The position numbers were made by a program, and so were the translations under genes. The notes beneath the pieces were generated by a model. It made no database searches. It was not told where the DNA came from and saw only the letters and a program-made list of their open reading frames with translations. Positions 9,241 to 17,880 of a stretch of 64,000 nucleotides of DNA are shown in pieces. Each line of letters starts with the position of its first letter. The first letter of the stretch is position 1. Source of the DNA: Bradyrhizobium diazoefficiens (GTDB taxonomy: Bacteria; Pseudomonadota; Alphaproteobacteria; Rhizobiales; Xanthobacteraceae); NCBI RefSeq assembly GCF_018131185.1, contig NZ_JAFCJE010000010.1, positions 143,162-207,161 of the forward strand, read 5' to 3'.

Positions 9241-10400
9241 GCGCGTCTGCGGTCAAGGGCTGGTGTCCCGGCGCGCTGCGGCCGATGCAATCGGGCGACG
9301 GGCTCGTGGTGCGGGTCCGTCCGTTCGGTGGGCGTCTTGAAGCCCCGCAAATCTCAGGCCTTGCCGAACTCGCCGGGCAACACGGCAATGGTCTGATCGA
9401 CGTGACGAGCCGCGCCAATCTGCAGATCCGCGGCGTCAGCGAGCAGAGCCATCGGCCGCTGCTCGACGGCCTCGCGCAACTGGCACTGCTCGATCCCGAC
9501 GCCGATATCGAAGCCCGGCGCAACATTCTGGTGATGCCGTTCTGGAGCGGCGCCGACCAAACCCAGGCGCTCGCCGCCGAGCTGGAGGAGGCGCTGGCCG
9601 ACAGCGGCCTCGCGCTTCCCACCAAGTTCGGCTTCGCCGTCGATGACGGAAGATCGCGGGTGCTCGCCGGCGATTCCGCCGACATACGCATCGAGCGCGA
9701 TCGGTCGGGCCGCCTCCTGGTGCGGGCCGATGGTGCAAGGCTCGGCCGCTCCGTCGCACGCGGCGAGGCCGTCAGCACGGCGCTCGCGCTCGCAAGCTGG
9801 TTCCTGGTCTCCGGCGGCGCGAGGGGCGGGCGAGGGCGCATGGCGGCCCACATCGCCTCCGGCGCGGCATTGCCTCAATCGCTGCGCGGCGAGACCGAGC
9901 CGGCGCCCGTGATGGCGGCGTCGCGGCCGGGGCACTATCCGCAAGGCGCGATGGTCGGCGTCGCATTCGGGCAGATGCTGCACACGACACTGCATCAGTT
10001 TGCCGGTTGCGGACATGCGCTGCGCATGACGCCGTGGCGGATGGTGCTGAGCGAGGGCAAGCGCGAGATGCCGAGCGCGGCGGGCCTCATTACCGAGCCG
10101 TTCGATCCCGCGCTGCGCGTCATTGCCTGCAGCGGAGCGCCGCGCTGCCGCGAAGCCCACGCCGATACGCGCGCACTGGCCGCGGCGCTCGCGCCGCGCA
10201 TCGCCGCGGATACGCGTCTCCACGTTTCCGGCTGTGGCAAGGGTTGCGCCCATTCCGGCCCGGCCGCCGTCACGCTGGTTGCTACAGGTGCCGGCTTCGA
10301 TCTCATCCGCGGCGGCTCGACGCGTGATGAGCCGGTTCTGCGCGGGCTCAACGGCGCCGACATCGTCAGCGATCCCTCCATCCTGGTCGGAGGACACTGA
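9237..10400 (+). CDS. cobG: Precorrin-3B synthase CobG
   Basis: The 387-residue enzyme belongs to the nitrite/sulfite reductase ferredoxin-like family. It uses oxygen to hydroxylate precorrin-3A at C20 and form the gamma-lactone, the oxygen-dependent step that precedes ring contraction. Two half-domains are visible. The 4Fe-4S/siroheme-type cysteines appear as CSGAPRC (near 298-304) and SGCGKGC (near 330-336). The presence of CobG rather than CobZ marks the classical aerobic route. The start overlaps the cobN stop (ATGA) and the stop overlaps the cobH start. Confidence 0.94.
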   Translation: MSASAVKGWCPGALRPMQSGDGLVVRVRPFGGRLEAPQISGLAELAGQHGNGLIDVTSRANLQIRGVSEQSHRPLLDGLAQLALLDPDADIEARRNILVMPFWSGADQTQALAAELEEALADSGLALPTKFGFAVDDGRSRVLAGDSADIRIERDRSGRLLVRADGARLGRSVARGEAVSTALALASWFLVSGGARGGRGRMAAHIASGAALPQSLRGETEPAPVMAASRPGHYPQGAMVGVAFGQMLHTTLHQFAGCGHALRMTPWRMVLSEGKREMPSAAGLITEPFDPALRVIACSGAPRCREAHADTRALAAALAPRIAADTRLHVSGCGKGCAHSGPAAVTLVATGAGFDLIRGGSTRDEPVLRGLNGADIVSDPSILVGGH

Positions 10401-11029
10401 TGCCGCACACCTATGAAACCGACGGCGCGGCGATCTACCGTCAGTCCTTTGCGACGATCCGCGCCGAGGCGGACCTTGCGCGCTTTTCGCCTGACGAAGA
10501 GCAGGTCGTGGTGCGGATGATCCACGCCGCCGGCATGGTCGGCCTCGAGGCGCATATCCGCTTCACGCCTGGGATGGCGACCGCCGCGCGCGCGGCCTTG
10601 CAGAAGGGCGCGCCGATCCTGTGCGACGCGCGCATGGTCTCGGAAGGGATTACGCGCGCGAGATTGCCCGCGGCCAATGCCGTCATCTGCACGCTTGGCG
10701 ACGCCGAGGTTCCCGAACTGGCGCAATCGATGCGCAACACGCGCTCGGCCGCGGCGCTGGAGCTGTGGCGGCCGCATCTCGACGGTGCAATCGTTGCAAT
10801 CGGCAATGCGCCGACCGCGCTGTTTCATCTTCTCAACATGCTGGAGGACCGCGACTGTCCGCGGCCTGCGGCGATCATCGGCTGCCCGGTGGGATTCGTT
10901 GGTGCGGCCGAATCCAAGGCCGCGCTGATGGCCGATCCGCCTGTGCCGGCGTTGACGGTCGAGGGCCGCCTCGGCGGCTCCGCGATCACGGTCGCCGCCG
11001 TGAATGCATTGGCGAGCCGGAGCGAATAG
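10400..11029 (+). CDS. cobH: Precorrin-8X methylmutase CobH
   Basis: The 209-residue CobH/CbiC protein moves the methyl group from C11 to C12 of precorrin-8X, giving hydrogenobyrinic acid. RMIHAAGMVGLE contains His42, matching the catalytic histidine (His43) of the Pseudomonas denitrificans enzyme. The segments LCDARMVSEGIT and IGNAPTALFHLL are also family hallmarks. It overlaps cobG by one base and is two bases from cobI, so it belongs to the riboswitch-1 operon. Confidence 0.96.
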   Translation: MPHTYETDGAAIYRQSFATIRAEADLARFSPDEEQVVVRMIHAAGMVGLEAHIRFTPGMATAARAALQKGAPILCDARMVSEGITRARLPAANAVICTLGDAEVPELAQSMRNTRSAAALELWRPHLDGAIVAIGNAPTALFHLLNMLEDRDCPRPAAIIGCPVGFVGAAESKAALMADPPVPALTVEGRLGGSAITVAAVNALASRSE

Positions 11030-11031
11030 CG

Positions 11032-11763
11032 ATGGGACGCATCATATGCTGCGGTCTCGGCCCCGGCGATCCTGATCTGATGAGTGTGCGCGCCGACCGC
11101 ACCGTGCGCGGCGCCAGGCATGTCGCCTATTTCCGCAAGATGGGCCGGCCGGGCCAGGCGCGGCGCATCGTCGACGGCATGCTGGCGGCGGATGTGGCCG
11201 AATATCCCATGGAATATCCTGTCACGACCGAGATCGCCTTCGACAGCGTTGAATATGTGCAGCTGCTCGCCGGCTTCTACGACGAATGGGCCGAGCGCCT
11301 GGCGCGGCTTGCGCGCGCGGTCGATGTCGTCGTGCTCTGCGAGGGCGATCCCTACTTCTACGGCTCCTTCATGCATCTGCACACGCGCCTGCAGGGACGG
11401 GCCGAGATCGAGGTGATCGCCGGCATTCCCGGCATGGTCGGCTGCTGGAATGGCGTCGGACAGCCGATCGCGCTCGGCGATGACGTGACGACCGTGCTGA
11501 TGGGCACGCTGGCTGAAGACGAGCTCGAGCGGCGCATGCGCGATTCCGATGCGCTCGTCGTCATGAAGACCGGCCGCAATCTCGCAAAGGTGCGCCGCGC
11601 GCTCAGCGCCGCCGGCCGGCTGGACGACGCCTGGCTGGTCGAGCGTGGCACCATGCCGGGCGAGCGCGTGGTGCGGCTCGCCGAGATCGACGGCGCCGAC
11701 TGTCCCTATTTCGCGATCGTGCTGGTGCACGGCAAGGGCCGGCATCTGGACGCCGCCGAATGA
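11032..11763 (+). CDS. cobI: Precorrin-2 C20-methyltransferase CobI
   Basis: The 243-residue SAM-dependent tetrapyrrole methyltransferase has GLGPGDPDLMSVRA at the N-terminus and CEGDPYFYGSF near residue 103. It methylates C20 of precorrin-2, producing precorrin-3A, the substrate of CobG two genes upstream. The ATG at 11032 lies two bases after the cobH stop. The open frame runs further upstream inside cobH, but no start there gives the family N-terminus. The 3' end overlaps cobJ by four bases. Confidence 0.94.
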   Translation: MGRIICCGLGPGDPDLMSVRADRTVRGARHVAYFRKMGRPGQARRIVDGMLAADVAEYPMEYPVTTEIAFDSVEYVQLLAGFYDEWAERLARLARAVDVVVLCEGDPYFYGSFMHLHTRLQGRAEIEVIAGIPGMVGCWNGVGQPIALGDDVTTVLMGTLAEDELERRMRDSDALVVMKTGRNLAKVRRALSAAGRLDDAWLVERGTMPGERVVRLAEIDGADCPYFAIVLVHGKGRHLDAAE

Positions 11764-12494
11764 CTGGTACCTTGACCATCGCGGGCCTCGGGCCCGGCAG
11801 CGACGCGCTGGTGACGCCGGAAGTCTCCGCCGCGCTCGCGGCCGCGACCGACATTCTGGGTTATGCGCCCTATGTCGCGCGGGTGCCGCCGCGAGCCGGG
11901 CTCACCCTGCACCCCTCCGACAACCGCGAAGAGCTGCAACGCGCGCGCGAAGCCTTGCGGCTCGCCGCCGAAGGCGGTCAGGTCGTCATCGTGTCATCCG
12001 GCGATCCCGGCGTCTTTGCGATGGCCTCCGCCGTGTTCGAGGCGCTGGAACAGGCGCCGCAATGGCGCGAGCTGCCGATCCGCGTGCTGCCGGGCGTCAC
12101 CGCGATGCTGGCGGCTGCCGCCCGAGCCGGCGCGCCGCTCGGTCATGATTTCTGCGCGATCAATCTTTCCGACAACCTCAAGCCGTGGGCGGTGATCGAG
12201 AAGCGCTTGAGGCTTGCCGCCGCGGCCGACTTCGCCATCGCGATGTACAATCCGCGCTCGGCAAGCCGGCCGGAAGGATTTGGCCGTACGCTTTCTGTGC
12301 TTCGAGAAGCAGGCTGCGGCGAGCGCCTCGTGATCTTTGCGCGCGCGGTCAGTGCGGCTGACGAGAAGATCGAGACGGTGACGCTGAACGAAGCGACGCC
12401 CGAGATGGCCGATATGCGCACGCTGGTCATCGTCGGCAATTCGCAGACGCGCCGCGTCGGCCGCTGGGTCTATGCACCGAGGCGGGTCGAATGA
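11760..12494 (+). CDS. cobJ: Precorrin-3B C17-methyltransferase CobJ
   Basis: The 244-residue tetrapyrrole methylase shows the N-terminal loop GLGPGSDALVTPE, VSSGDPGVFAMA near residue 80 and MYNPRSASRP near 163, all characteristic of CobJ. It methylates C17 and drives ring contraction of precorrin-3B to precorrin-4. Start and cobI stop overlap as ATGA. It is the last gene of the riboswitch-1 operon and runs tail to tail into cobK, with a 25-base overlap (12470-12494). Confidence 0.95.
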   Translation: MTGTLTIAGLGPGSDALVTPEVSAALAAATDILGYAPYVARVPPRAGLTLHPSDNREELQRAREALRLAAEGGQVVIVSSGDPGVFAMASAVFEALEQAPQWRELPIRVLPGVTAMLAAAARAGAPLGHDFCAINLSDNLKPWAVIEKRLRLAAAADFAIAMYNPRSASRPEGFGRTLSVLREAGCGERLVIFARAVSAADEKIETVTLNEATPEMADMRTLVIVGNSQTRRVGRWVYAPRRVE

Positions 12495-13216
12495 CCGAGC
12501 CACTGCATCACCTCGGTGACGCTCTCAACCCGTCGGCGCTCGGGCAGCTCCGGCCGCGAGATCATGACCACGGGAAGGCCGAGCATGCGCGCCGCGTCGA
12601 TCTTGGCGCGCGCGCCGTCGCCGCCGGAATTGCGGGCGACGATCCAGGCGATGCCGCGCGCCCGCATCATCTCCAGTTCGCCGCCAAGGGAGAATGGTCC
12701 ACGCGATACGATGACGTCGGCCGCAAAGGGAAGGGGCGCTTCGGGCGGATCGACGAAGCGAAGCGTATAGGCGTGCTGCGGCTTCATCGCGAACGGCGCG
12801 ATGTGCTGGCGGCCGATGGCGAGGAACACGTTTGCGGGCATCTCGGGCAGTGCCGCGGCCGCGGCACTGACATCTGCAACCTCGATCCAATTGTCGCCGG
12901 ACATGCTACCCCAGGGCGCACGCTCCAGCGCGATCAGCGGCGTTGCAGTGTCCGCGCACGCTTCGACAGCGTTGCGGCTCATCTCAGCTGCGAACGGATG
13001 CGTCGCGTCGATCACATGCGTGATGCGCTCGTCGCTGATGTAACCCGCAAGCCCGCTCACGCCGCCGAAACCGCCGATGCGGGTCGGCAGCGGCTGATCG
13101 GCCGGCACGTGAGTGCGACCGGCGTACGAATAGATGGCATCGATGCGCGCGCGCGCCATCTCTCCAGCGAGCAGGCTCGCATCGGCAGTTCCGCCCAGTA
13201 TGAGGGCGCGCATCAT
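12470..13216 (-). CDS. cobK: Precorrin-6A reductase CobK
   Basis: The 248-residue enzyme starts MMRALILGGTADASLLA, with the dinucleotide-binding GGT motif of CobK/CbiJ. It reduces precorrin-6A to precorrin-6B with NADPH. VIDATHPFAAEMSRNA near residue 80 is the strongest family signature. Two in-frame ATGs exist (13216 and 13213); either gives essentially the same protein. The start codon physically overlaps that of cobL on the other strand, leaving no intergenic promoter space. The 3' end overlaps cobJ by 25 bases. Confidence 0.95.
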   Translation of the reverse strand: MMRALILGGTADASLLAGEMARARIDAIYSYAGRTHVPADQPLPTRIGGFGGVSGLAGYISDERITHVIDATHPFAAEMSRNAVEACADTATPLIALERAPWGSMSGDNWIEVADVSAAAAALPEMPANVFLAIGRQHIAPFAMKPQHAYTLRFVDPPEAPLPFAADVIVSRGPFSLGGELEMMRARGIAWIVARNSGGDGARAKIDAARMLGLPVVMISRPELPERRRVESVTEVMQWLGHSTRLGA

Positions 13217-14396
13217 GGCTGATCCCTGGCTGACCATCATCGGTATCGGCGAAGATGGCCTTGCCGGGCTGTCCGAGGCAAGCCGAAAGGCGCTCAACGA
13301 TGCCGAAACCGTGTTCGGCGGCGAGCGGCACCTCGCACTTGCCGGCGTCGGGAGCCGTGGTCGTTCATGGCCGGTGCCGTTCGATGCCAATGTCGTGCTG
13401 AGTCGCCGCGACCGGCCGACGGTGGTGCTGGCCTCCGGCGATCCGTTCTGGCACGGTGCGGGCGCTGTTCTCGCCGAGACGCTTCAGGCTGGCGAGTGGA
13501 TTGCGCATTCCGCGCCGTCGACCTTCTCGCTCGCCGCCGCGCGACTTGGCTGGCGCCTCGAAATCGTCGCCTGCCTCGGACTCCACGCCGCACCGTTCGA
13601 ACGTCTCGTTCCGCATCTGGCGCAAGGCGCACGCATCATCTGCCTCGTACGCGGCGGGACAGCGGCTAGCGATCTCGCAAGATGGTTGAGCGAGCGCGGA
13701 TGGGGCGCCTCGACCTTTTGGACGCTCGCTGCCCTTGGCGGGCCGCAAGAAAGCATCAGAGAATGTCGCGCCGATAGCTTTGCAGGTAATCTCGCTGAAG
13801 CGCTGGTCACAGTCGCCATCGAGGCAAATGGCGGACAAGGCATGCCGCGGAGTTCGGGCCTGTCAGACGCTTTGTTCGTCCACGACGGACAGATCACGAA
13901 GCGGCCGGTGCGCGCGCTCGCGCTTTCGGCGCTGGCGCCGCGTCCAGGCGAGCGGCTGTGGGACATCGGCGCCGGCTCGGGCTCGATCTCGGTCGAGTGG
14001 GCACGGTGCGGCGGGACGGCGACCGCAATCGAGGCGCGTGAGGATCGTGTCGCGAACATCCGCAAGAATGCAGCCGCATTCGGACTTTCGCATCGGATCA
14101 TGGTCGTCTCGGGGAGGGCACCGGAAGCTCTTGCTGGGCTGGAAGCGCCAGATGCCGTCTTCGTCGGCGGCGGTCTCGATCATGCGATGTTCGACGCGAT
14201 CTGGTCGCCGCTTGCGCCGGGGACGCGGCTGGTTGCGCACGCGGTGACGCTGGAGACGGACGCGCTGCTTGGCGAGCTGCATCAGCGCCATGGCGGCGAA
14301 CTGATGCGGGTGGAGATTGCGCATGCCGCGCCGCTCGGCCGCTATCGGTCCTGGGACGCGGCACGTCCATTGGTGCAATGGAGTACGGTCCGATGA
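13215..14396 (+). CDS. cobL: Precorrin-6Y C5,15-methyltransferase (decarboxylating) CobL
   Basis: The 393-residue bifunctional enzyme has an N-terminal tetrapyrrole methylase domain (IGIGEDGLAGLSEAS near residues 9-23). Its C-terminal Rossmann methyltransferase domain contains DIGAGSGSISVEWA near residue 250. It methylates C5 and C15 and removes the C12 acetate carboxyl group of precorrin-6B, giving precorrin-8X. The ATG at 13215 is preceded by GAGGGC. The open frame begins earlier, within cobK, but the family N-terminus matches this start. It heads a second biosynthetic run, cobL-E-M-B-A, that has no riboswitch directly in front. The stop overlaps cobE as ATGA. Confidence 0.95.
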   Translation: MADPWLTIIGIGEDGLAGLSEASRKALNDAETVFGGERHLALAGVGSRGRSWPVPFDANVVLSRRDRPTVVLASGDPFWHGAGAVLAETLQAGEWIAHSAPSTFSLAAARLGWRLEIVACLGLHAAPFERLVPHLAQGARIICLVRGGTAASDLARWLSERGWGASTFWTLAALGGPQESIRECRADSFAGNLAEALVTVAIEANGGQGMPRSSGLSDALFVHDGQITKRPVRALALSALAPRPGERLWDIGAGSGSISVEWARCGGTATAIEAREDRVANIRKNAAAFGLSHRIMVVSGRAPEALAGLEAPDAVFVGGGLDHAMFDAIWSPLAPGTRLVAHAVTLETDALLGELHQRHGGELMRVEIAHAAPLGRYRSWDAARPLVQWSTVR

Positions 14397-14761
14397 AGGT
14401 CGCCGGACTGGGTTTCAGGAAGGACGTCACGCTGGCCTCGTTGCGCGAAGCGCTGCTGGCGGCGGGTGGTGCCGAAGGTCTCGCAGCCATGGCGACTGTC
14501 AGCGACAAGGCGGACACAGAGACGTTGAAGCAGCTCGCGCGTGAGTGCGGTGTGCCGATCAAGGCTGTTCCGGCCGATGTACTGGCGGGCATCGACACGC
14601 CGACGCAGTCGAGGCTCGTCGCCGAGAAATTCGGGACGGGTTCGATTGCCGAAGCCGCAGCGCTCGCTGCGGTTGGCCCAGGCGCGCGGCTGATTGCGAG
14701 GCGCGTGATCTCGCAGGATCGCACCGCGACCGCGGCCATCGCCGAAGGAGACGGCGCATGA
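14393..14761 (+). CDS. cobE: CobE, CbiG C-terminal-like cobalamin biosynthesis protein
   Basis: The 122-residue protein starts MKVAGLGFRKDVTLASLREA and is alanine-rich with no membrane segment. Its sequence and position between cobL and cobM match CobE, a small protein homologous to the C-terminal domain of CbiG, whose exact role in the aerobic pathway is unsettled. The ATG at 14393 overlaps the cobL stop (ATGA); an in-frame ATG at 14378 would add five residues. The stop overlaps the cobM start. Confidence 0.85.
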   Translation: MKVAGLGFRKDVTLASLREALLAAGGAEGLAAMATVSDKADTETLKQLARECGVPIKAVPADVLAGIDTPTQSRLVAEKFGTGSIAEAAALAAVGPGARLIARRVISQDRTATAAIAEGDGA

Positions 14762-15540
14762 CGGTGCATTTCATCGGCGCAGGACCGGGCGCGTCTGACT
14801 TGTTGACCTTGCGCGGCCGCGACCTGATCGCGGCCTGTCCGGTCTGTCTCTATGCCGGCTCGCTCGTGCCTGAAGGCGTGCTGGCGCATTGTCCGCGTGG
14901 GGCGCGCATCGTCAACACTGCGCCGCTGTCGCTCGACGAGATCATCGCGGAGATCGTCGCCGCGCATGCGGACGGCAAGGACGTCGCGCGGCTGCATTCC
15001 GGCGATCTCTCGATCTGGTCCGCGATGGGCGAGCAGCTCCGCCGCCTGCGCGCGCTTGGCATTCCCTATTCGGTGACGCCAGGTGTGCCATCTTTCTCCG
15101 CTGCGGCGGCGGCGCTGGAGGCAGAGCTGACGCTGCCCGGTCTCGCCCAGACGGTCGTGCTCACGCGCACGCCGGGCCGCGCCAGCGCGATGCCTGAAGG
15201 CGAGAAGCTGGCCGCATTCGCCGCGACCGGCGCGGTGCTCGCGATCCATCTGTCGATCCATCTGCTCGACAACGTCGTCGCCGAGCTCACGCCGCATTAC
15301 GGCGCGGATTGTCCGGTCGCCATCGTCTGGCGCGCGAGCTGGCCGGACCAGCGCATCGTCCGCGCGACGCTCGGCACGCTCGATGCCGCGGTCGGCACGG
15401 AGATGGAGCGCACCGCGCTGATCCTGGTCGGCAAGACGCTCGGCGCTGCGGATTTCGACGAGAGCCGCCTCTATGCCGCCGACTACGACCGCCGCTATCG
15501 GCCTGTCGGCGCCGAGCCGCGCTTTCCGGAGGCGACGTGA
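14758..15540 (+). CDS. cobM: Precorrin-4 C11-methyltransferase CobM
   Basis: The 260-residue tetrapyrrole methylase begins MTVHFIGAGPGASDLLTLRG and contains HSGDLSIWSAMGEQ near residue 80 and TPGVPSFSAAAA near 106, all typical of CobM/CbiF. It methylates C11 of precorrin-4, giving precorrin-5. ATGA overlaps with cobE upstream and a TGATG junction with cobB downstream indicate translational coupling. Confidence 0.95.
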   Translation: MTVHFIGAGPGASDLLTLRGRDLIAACPVCLYAGSLVPEGVLAHCPRGARIVNTAPLSLDEIIAEIVAAHADGKDVARLHSGDLSIWSAMGEQLRRLRALGIPYSVTPGVPSFSAAAAALEAELTLPGLAQTVVLTRTPGRASAMPEGEKLAAFAATGAVLAIHLSIHLLDNVVAELTPHYGADCPVAIVWRASWPDQRIVRATLGTLDAAVGTEMERTALILVGKTLGAADFDESRLYAADYDRRYRPVGAEPRFPEAT

Positions 15541-16850
15541 TGGCGGCAGGCCTCGTCATCTCCGCACCGGCCTCGGGCGTCGGCAAGACCACGCTGACGC
15601 TGGCGCTCGCGCGTGCCTGGCGCAATCGCGGCCTGAACGTGCAGTGCTTCAAGAGCGGGCCTGACTACATCGATCCCGCCTTCCACGCCGCCGCCACGGG
15701 GCGCGCTTCCGTCAACGTCGACAGTTGGGCGATGGACCGCGGAGGAATAGCGCATCTCGTCCGCCGCGGTGCGGACGCAGATATCGTCCTCGCCGAGGGA
15801 TCGATGGGCCTTTTCGACGGCGTCGCCGCGCGCGGTGTCTCCGGCACCGGTGCCACCGCGGATATCGCGGAGATGCTGGGCTGGCCGGTGGTGCTGGTGA
15901 TCGATCCCTCGGGTCAGGCGCAGACGGCGGCGGCGATCGCCGCGGGCCTTCGCGATTATCGACCCGGCGTGAGACTCGCGGGCGTCGTGCTCAATCGTGT
16001 CGCCAGCCCGCGTCACGAAGATCTCGTGCGGCGCGCGCTCAACGATGTGGGCATCGCCGTCTTCGGCGCGCTGCCGCGTCATGCCGAGATCAGCCTGCCG
16101 AAGCGGCATCTCGGCCTCGTCCAGGCCGAAGAGCAGGCGGAGATCGGCAAGCTGATCGACGAGGCCGCGCGCTTCGTTGCCGAGCATGTCGATCTCGACG
16201 CGGTGCTGCGGTCGGCAGGTTCCTGGTCGCCGCCACCTGCCGCGAACGGCCTGAACGTGACGCCGCCCGGCCAGCGCATTGCGCTCGCGCGCGATGCCGC
16301 GTTCTCCTTCGTCTATCCGCACATGCTGGAAGCCTGGCGCGCGGCGGGCGCCGAGATATTGCCGTTCTCGCCGCTGGCCGATGAAGCGCCTGACGCGAGC
16401 GCCGACGTCTGCTGGCTGCCCGGCGGCTATCCGGAGCTTCATGCCGGCAGGATCGCCGCCAACGCGCGCTTTCGCAGCTCCTTGCGTGACTTCGCCGAAA
16501 CGCGGCCGGTGCATGGCGAATGCGGGGGCTATATGGTGCTGGGAACCGCTTTGACCGACGCGGACGGTATCCGCCACGAGATGACAGGCCTGCTTGGCCT
16601 CGAGACGAGCTTTGCGAAACGCCGCATGCATCTGGGCTACCGCCTTGCCGAACTCGCCGCACCGATGCCGGGCCATCGGGCCGGCGCGCGTCTGCGCGGC
16701 CACGAGTTTCACTACTCGACCATCATCGCCCAGCCCGATACGGCGCTGGCCGTCGTGCACGATGCAACGGGCGCTGTCATTGCCGAGACGGGCTCGCGGC
16801 GCGGGCAGGCCACCGGCACGTTCTTCCATCTGATCGCGGAGGACCGGTGA
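15540..16850 (+). CDS. cobB: Hydrogenobyrinic acid a,c-diamide synthase CobB
   Basis: The 436-residue amidotransferase amidates the a and c carboxylates of hydrogenobyrinic acid. The ATP-binding loop SAPASGVGKTTL lies near residues 8-19, and SGPDYIDPAFH follows near 40. The C-terminal glutaminase domain has its nucleophile Cys328 in HGECGGYMVLG. The product is the substrate of CobN. It is embedded in the cobL-E-M-B-A run, overlapping the cobM stop by one base and the cobA start by four (GTGA). Confidence 0.95.
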   Translation: MAAGLVISAPASGVGKTTLTLALARAWRNRGLNVQCFKSGPDYIDPAFHAAATGRASVNVDSWAMDRGGIAHLVRRGADADIVLAEGSMGLFDGVAARGVSGTGATADIAEMLGWPVVLVIDPSGQAQTAAAIAAGLRDYRPGVRLAGVVLNRVASPRHEDLVRRALNDVGIAVFGALPRHAEISLPKRHLGLVQAEEQAEIGKLIDEAARFVAEHVDLDAVLRSAGSWSPPPAANGLNVTPPGQRIALARDAAFSFVYPHMLEAWRAAGAEILPFSPLADEAPDASADVCWLPGGYPELHAGRIAANARFRSSLRDFAETRPVHGECGGYMVLGTALTDADGIRHEMTGLLGLETSFAKRRMHLGYRLAELAAPMPGHRAGARLRGHEFHYSTIIAQPDTALAVVHDATGAVIAETGSRRGQATGTFFHLIAEDR

Positions 16851-17578
16851 GCGGCTTTGTCTCCTTCGTCTCCGCCGGCCCCGGCGATCCCGAACTGCTC
16901 ACGCTCAAGGGCGCTGCGCGGCTGCGCGAGGCCGACGTCGTGCTCTACGACGATCTTGCCTCGGGCGCGATCCTCGATCTCGCCCGGCCCGGCGCCAATC
17001 TCGTCGCGGTCGGGAAGCGGGCCGGGCGACCCTCGACCAGGCAGCACCATGTCAACCGTCTCCTGGTCGACTATGCCGCGACAGGCGTGCGCGTGGTGCG
17101 GCTCAAGTCGGGCGATGCCGGTATTTTCGGCCGGCTCGAAGAAGAGCTGGAGACGCTGCGCGAGTCGGGCATCGGCTATGAGATCATTCCCGGCGTCACC
17201 TCGGCCTGTGTGGCCGCCGCGCAAGCCGGCATTCCCCTGACCCGTCGCCACACCTCGCGCCGGGTGCAGTTCGTGACCGGGGCCGACGTCACCGGCGAGC
17301 TGCCGCCCAATCTGAACTGGGCCGCGCTGGCCGACCCCGAAGCGACGACGGTGGTCTATATGGGCCGGCGCACCTTTCCGGCGCTTGCCGCAAAATTGAT
17401 CGCGCACGGTCTCGCCGCGGATACGCCGGCGCTGTTCGCCGAATCCCTCGGCCGCCCCGACGAGCGGCTGGTCCGCACCACCATTGCCGAGCTTGCCGAG
17501 CAGCTTGCCCGTGGCGGCGCCGCCTCGACGGCCGCGGTAATCCTGTTCGGCGCGCTGGCGGGGGATCAACCGTCGTGA
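16847..17578 (+). CDS. cobA: Uroporphyrinogen-III C-methyltransferase (SUMT) CobA
   Basis: The 243-residue enzyme methylates uroporphyrinogen III at C2 and C7 to precorrin-2, the entry step of the pathway. It shows SAGPGDPELLTLKGAARL near residue 8, LKSGDAGIFGRLEEE near 86 and PGVTSACVAAAQAGIPLT. A GTG start at 16847 is chosen because it overlaps the cobB stop (GTGA) and has GGAGG five bases upstream. There is no fused siroheme synthase domain, so this is a dedicated cobalamin SUMT. It ends the cobL operon. Confidence 0.95.
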   Translation: MSGFVSFVSAGPGDPELLTLKGAARLREADVVLYDDLASGAILDLARPGANLVAVGKRAGRPSTRQHHVNRLLVDYAATGVRVVRLKSGDAGIFGRLEEELETLRESGIGYEIIPGVTSACVAAAQAGIPLTRRHTSRRVQFVTGADVTGELPPNLNWAALADPEATTVVYMGRRTFPALAAKLIAHGLAADTPALFAESLGRPDERLVRTTIAELAEQLARGGAASTAAVILFGALAGDQPS

Positions 17579-17596
17579 CGGAAGCGGCCACCCTTC

Positions 17597-17626
17597 GCCC
17601 CTTGACGCAGGCTCGCCGAAAGGGGC
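17597..17626. terminator. Weak stem-loop after cobA
   Basis: GCCCCTT at 17597-17603 pairs with AAGGGGC at 17620-17626 across a 16-base loop, 18 bases after the cobA stop. There is no T-tract. It could be a Rho-assisted terminator of the cobL-cobA operon. TTGACG (17602-17607) inside the loop region could equally be the -35 of a promoter for riboswitch 2. Confidence 0.3.
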
Positions 17627-17635
17627 ACACAGGAG

Positions 17636-17830
17636 AGGCATGGTGCTCAACGCGGCGCAAAGCGCCGGAGCATAATCGGGAATGGGGGTGGGCGGACCAA
17701 GTTGCGGCGCCCAAAACCCCAGCCGCCCCCGCGACTGTAAGCGGTGAGGGACTTCGATCAGCCACTGGGCCGCAAGGCTCGGGAAGGCCGAAGAACCCCA
17801 GTGAACCGCGAGCCAGGAGACCGGCCCTGC
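17636..17830 (+). promoter_or_regulatory. Cobalamin riboswitch 2 (upstream of cbiM-cobF-cobT)
   Basis: The aptamer blocks are clear: CGGGAATGGGGG near 17677, AGCCGCCCCCGCGACTGTAA at 17721-17740, GCCACTGGGCC at 17761-17771, CGGGAAGGCCG near 17780, and the B12 box GAGCCAGGAGACCGGCC near 17810-17826. It ends about 50 bases before the cobalt permease gene, whose ribosome site AGGAAGGA (17865-17872) lies in the expression platform. Translational control is therefore plausible. Confidence 0.94.
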
Positions 17831-17880
17831 ACGTTTTGAGGCCAAGGCCGTCGGGTGTGACGGCAGGAAGGAATTGAGCC

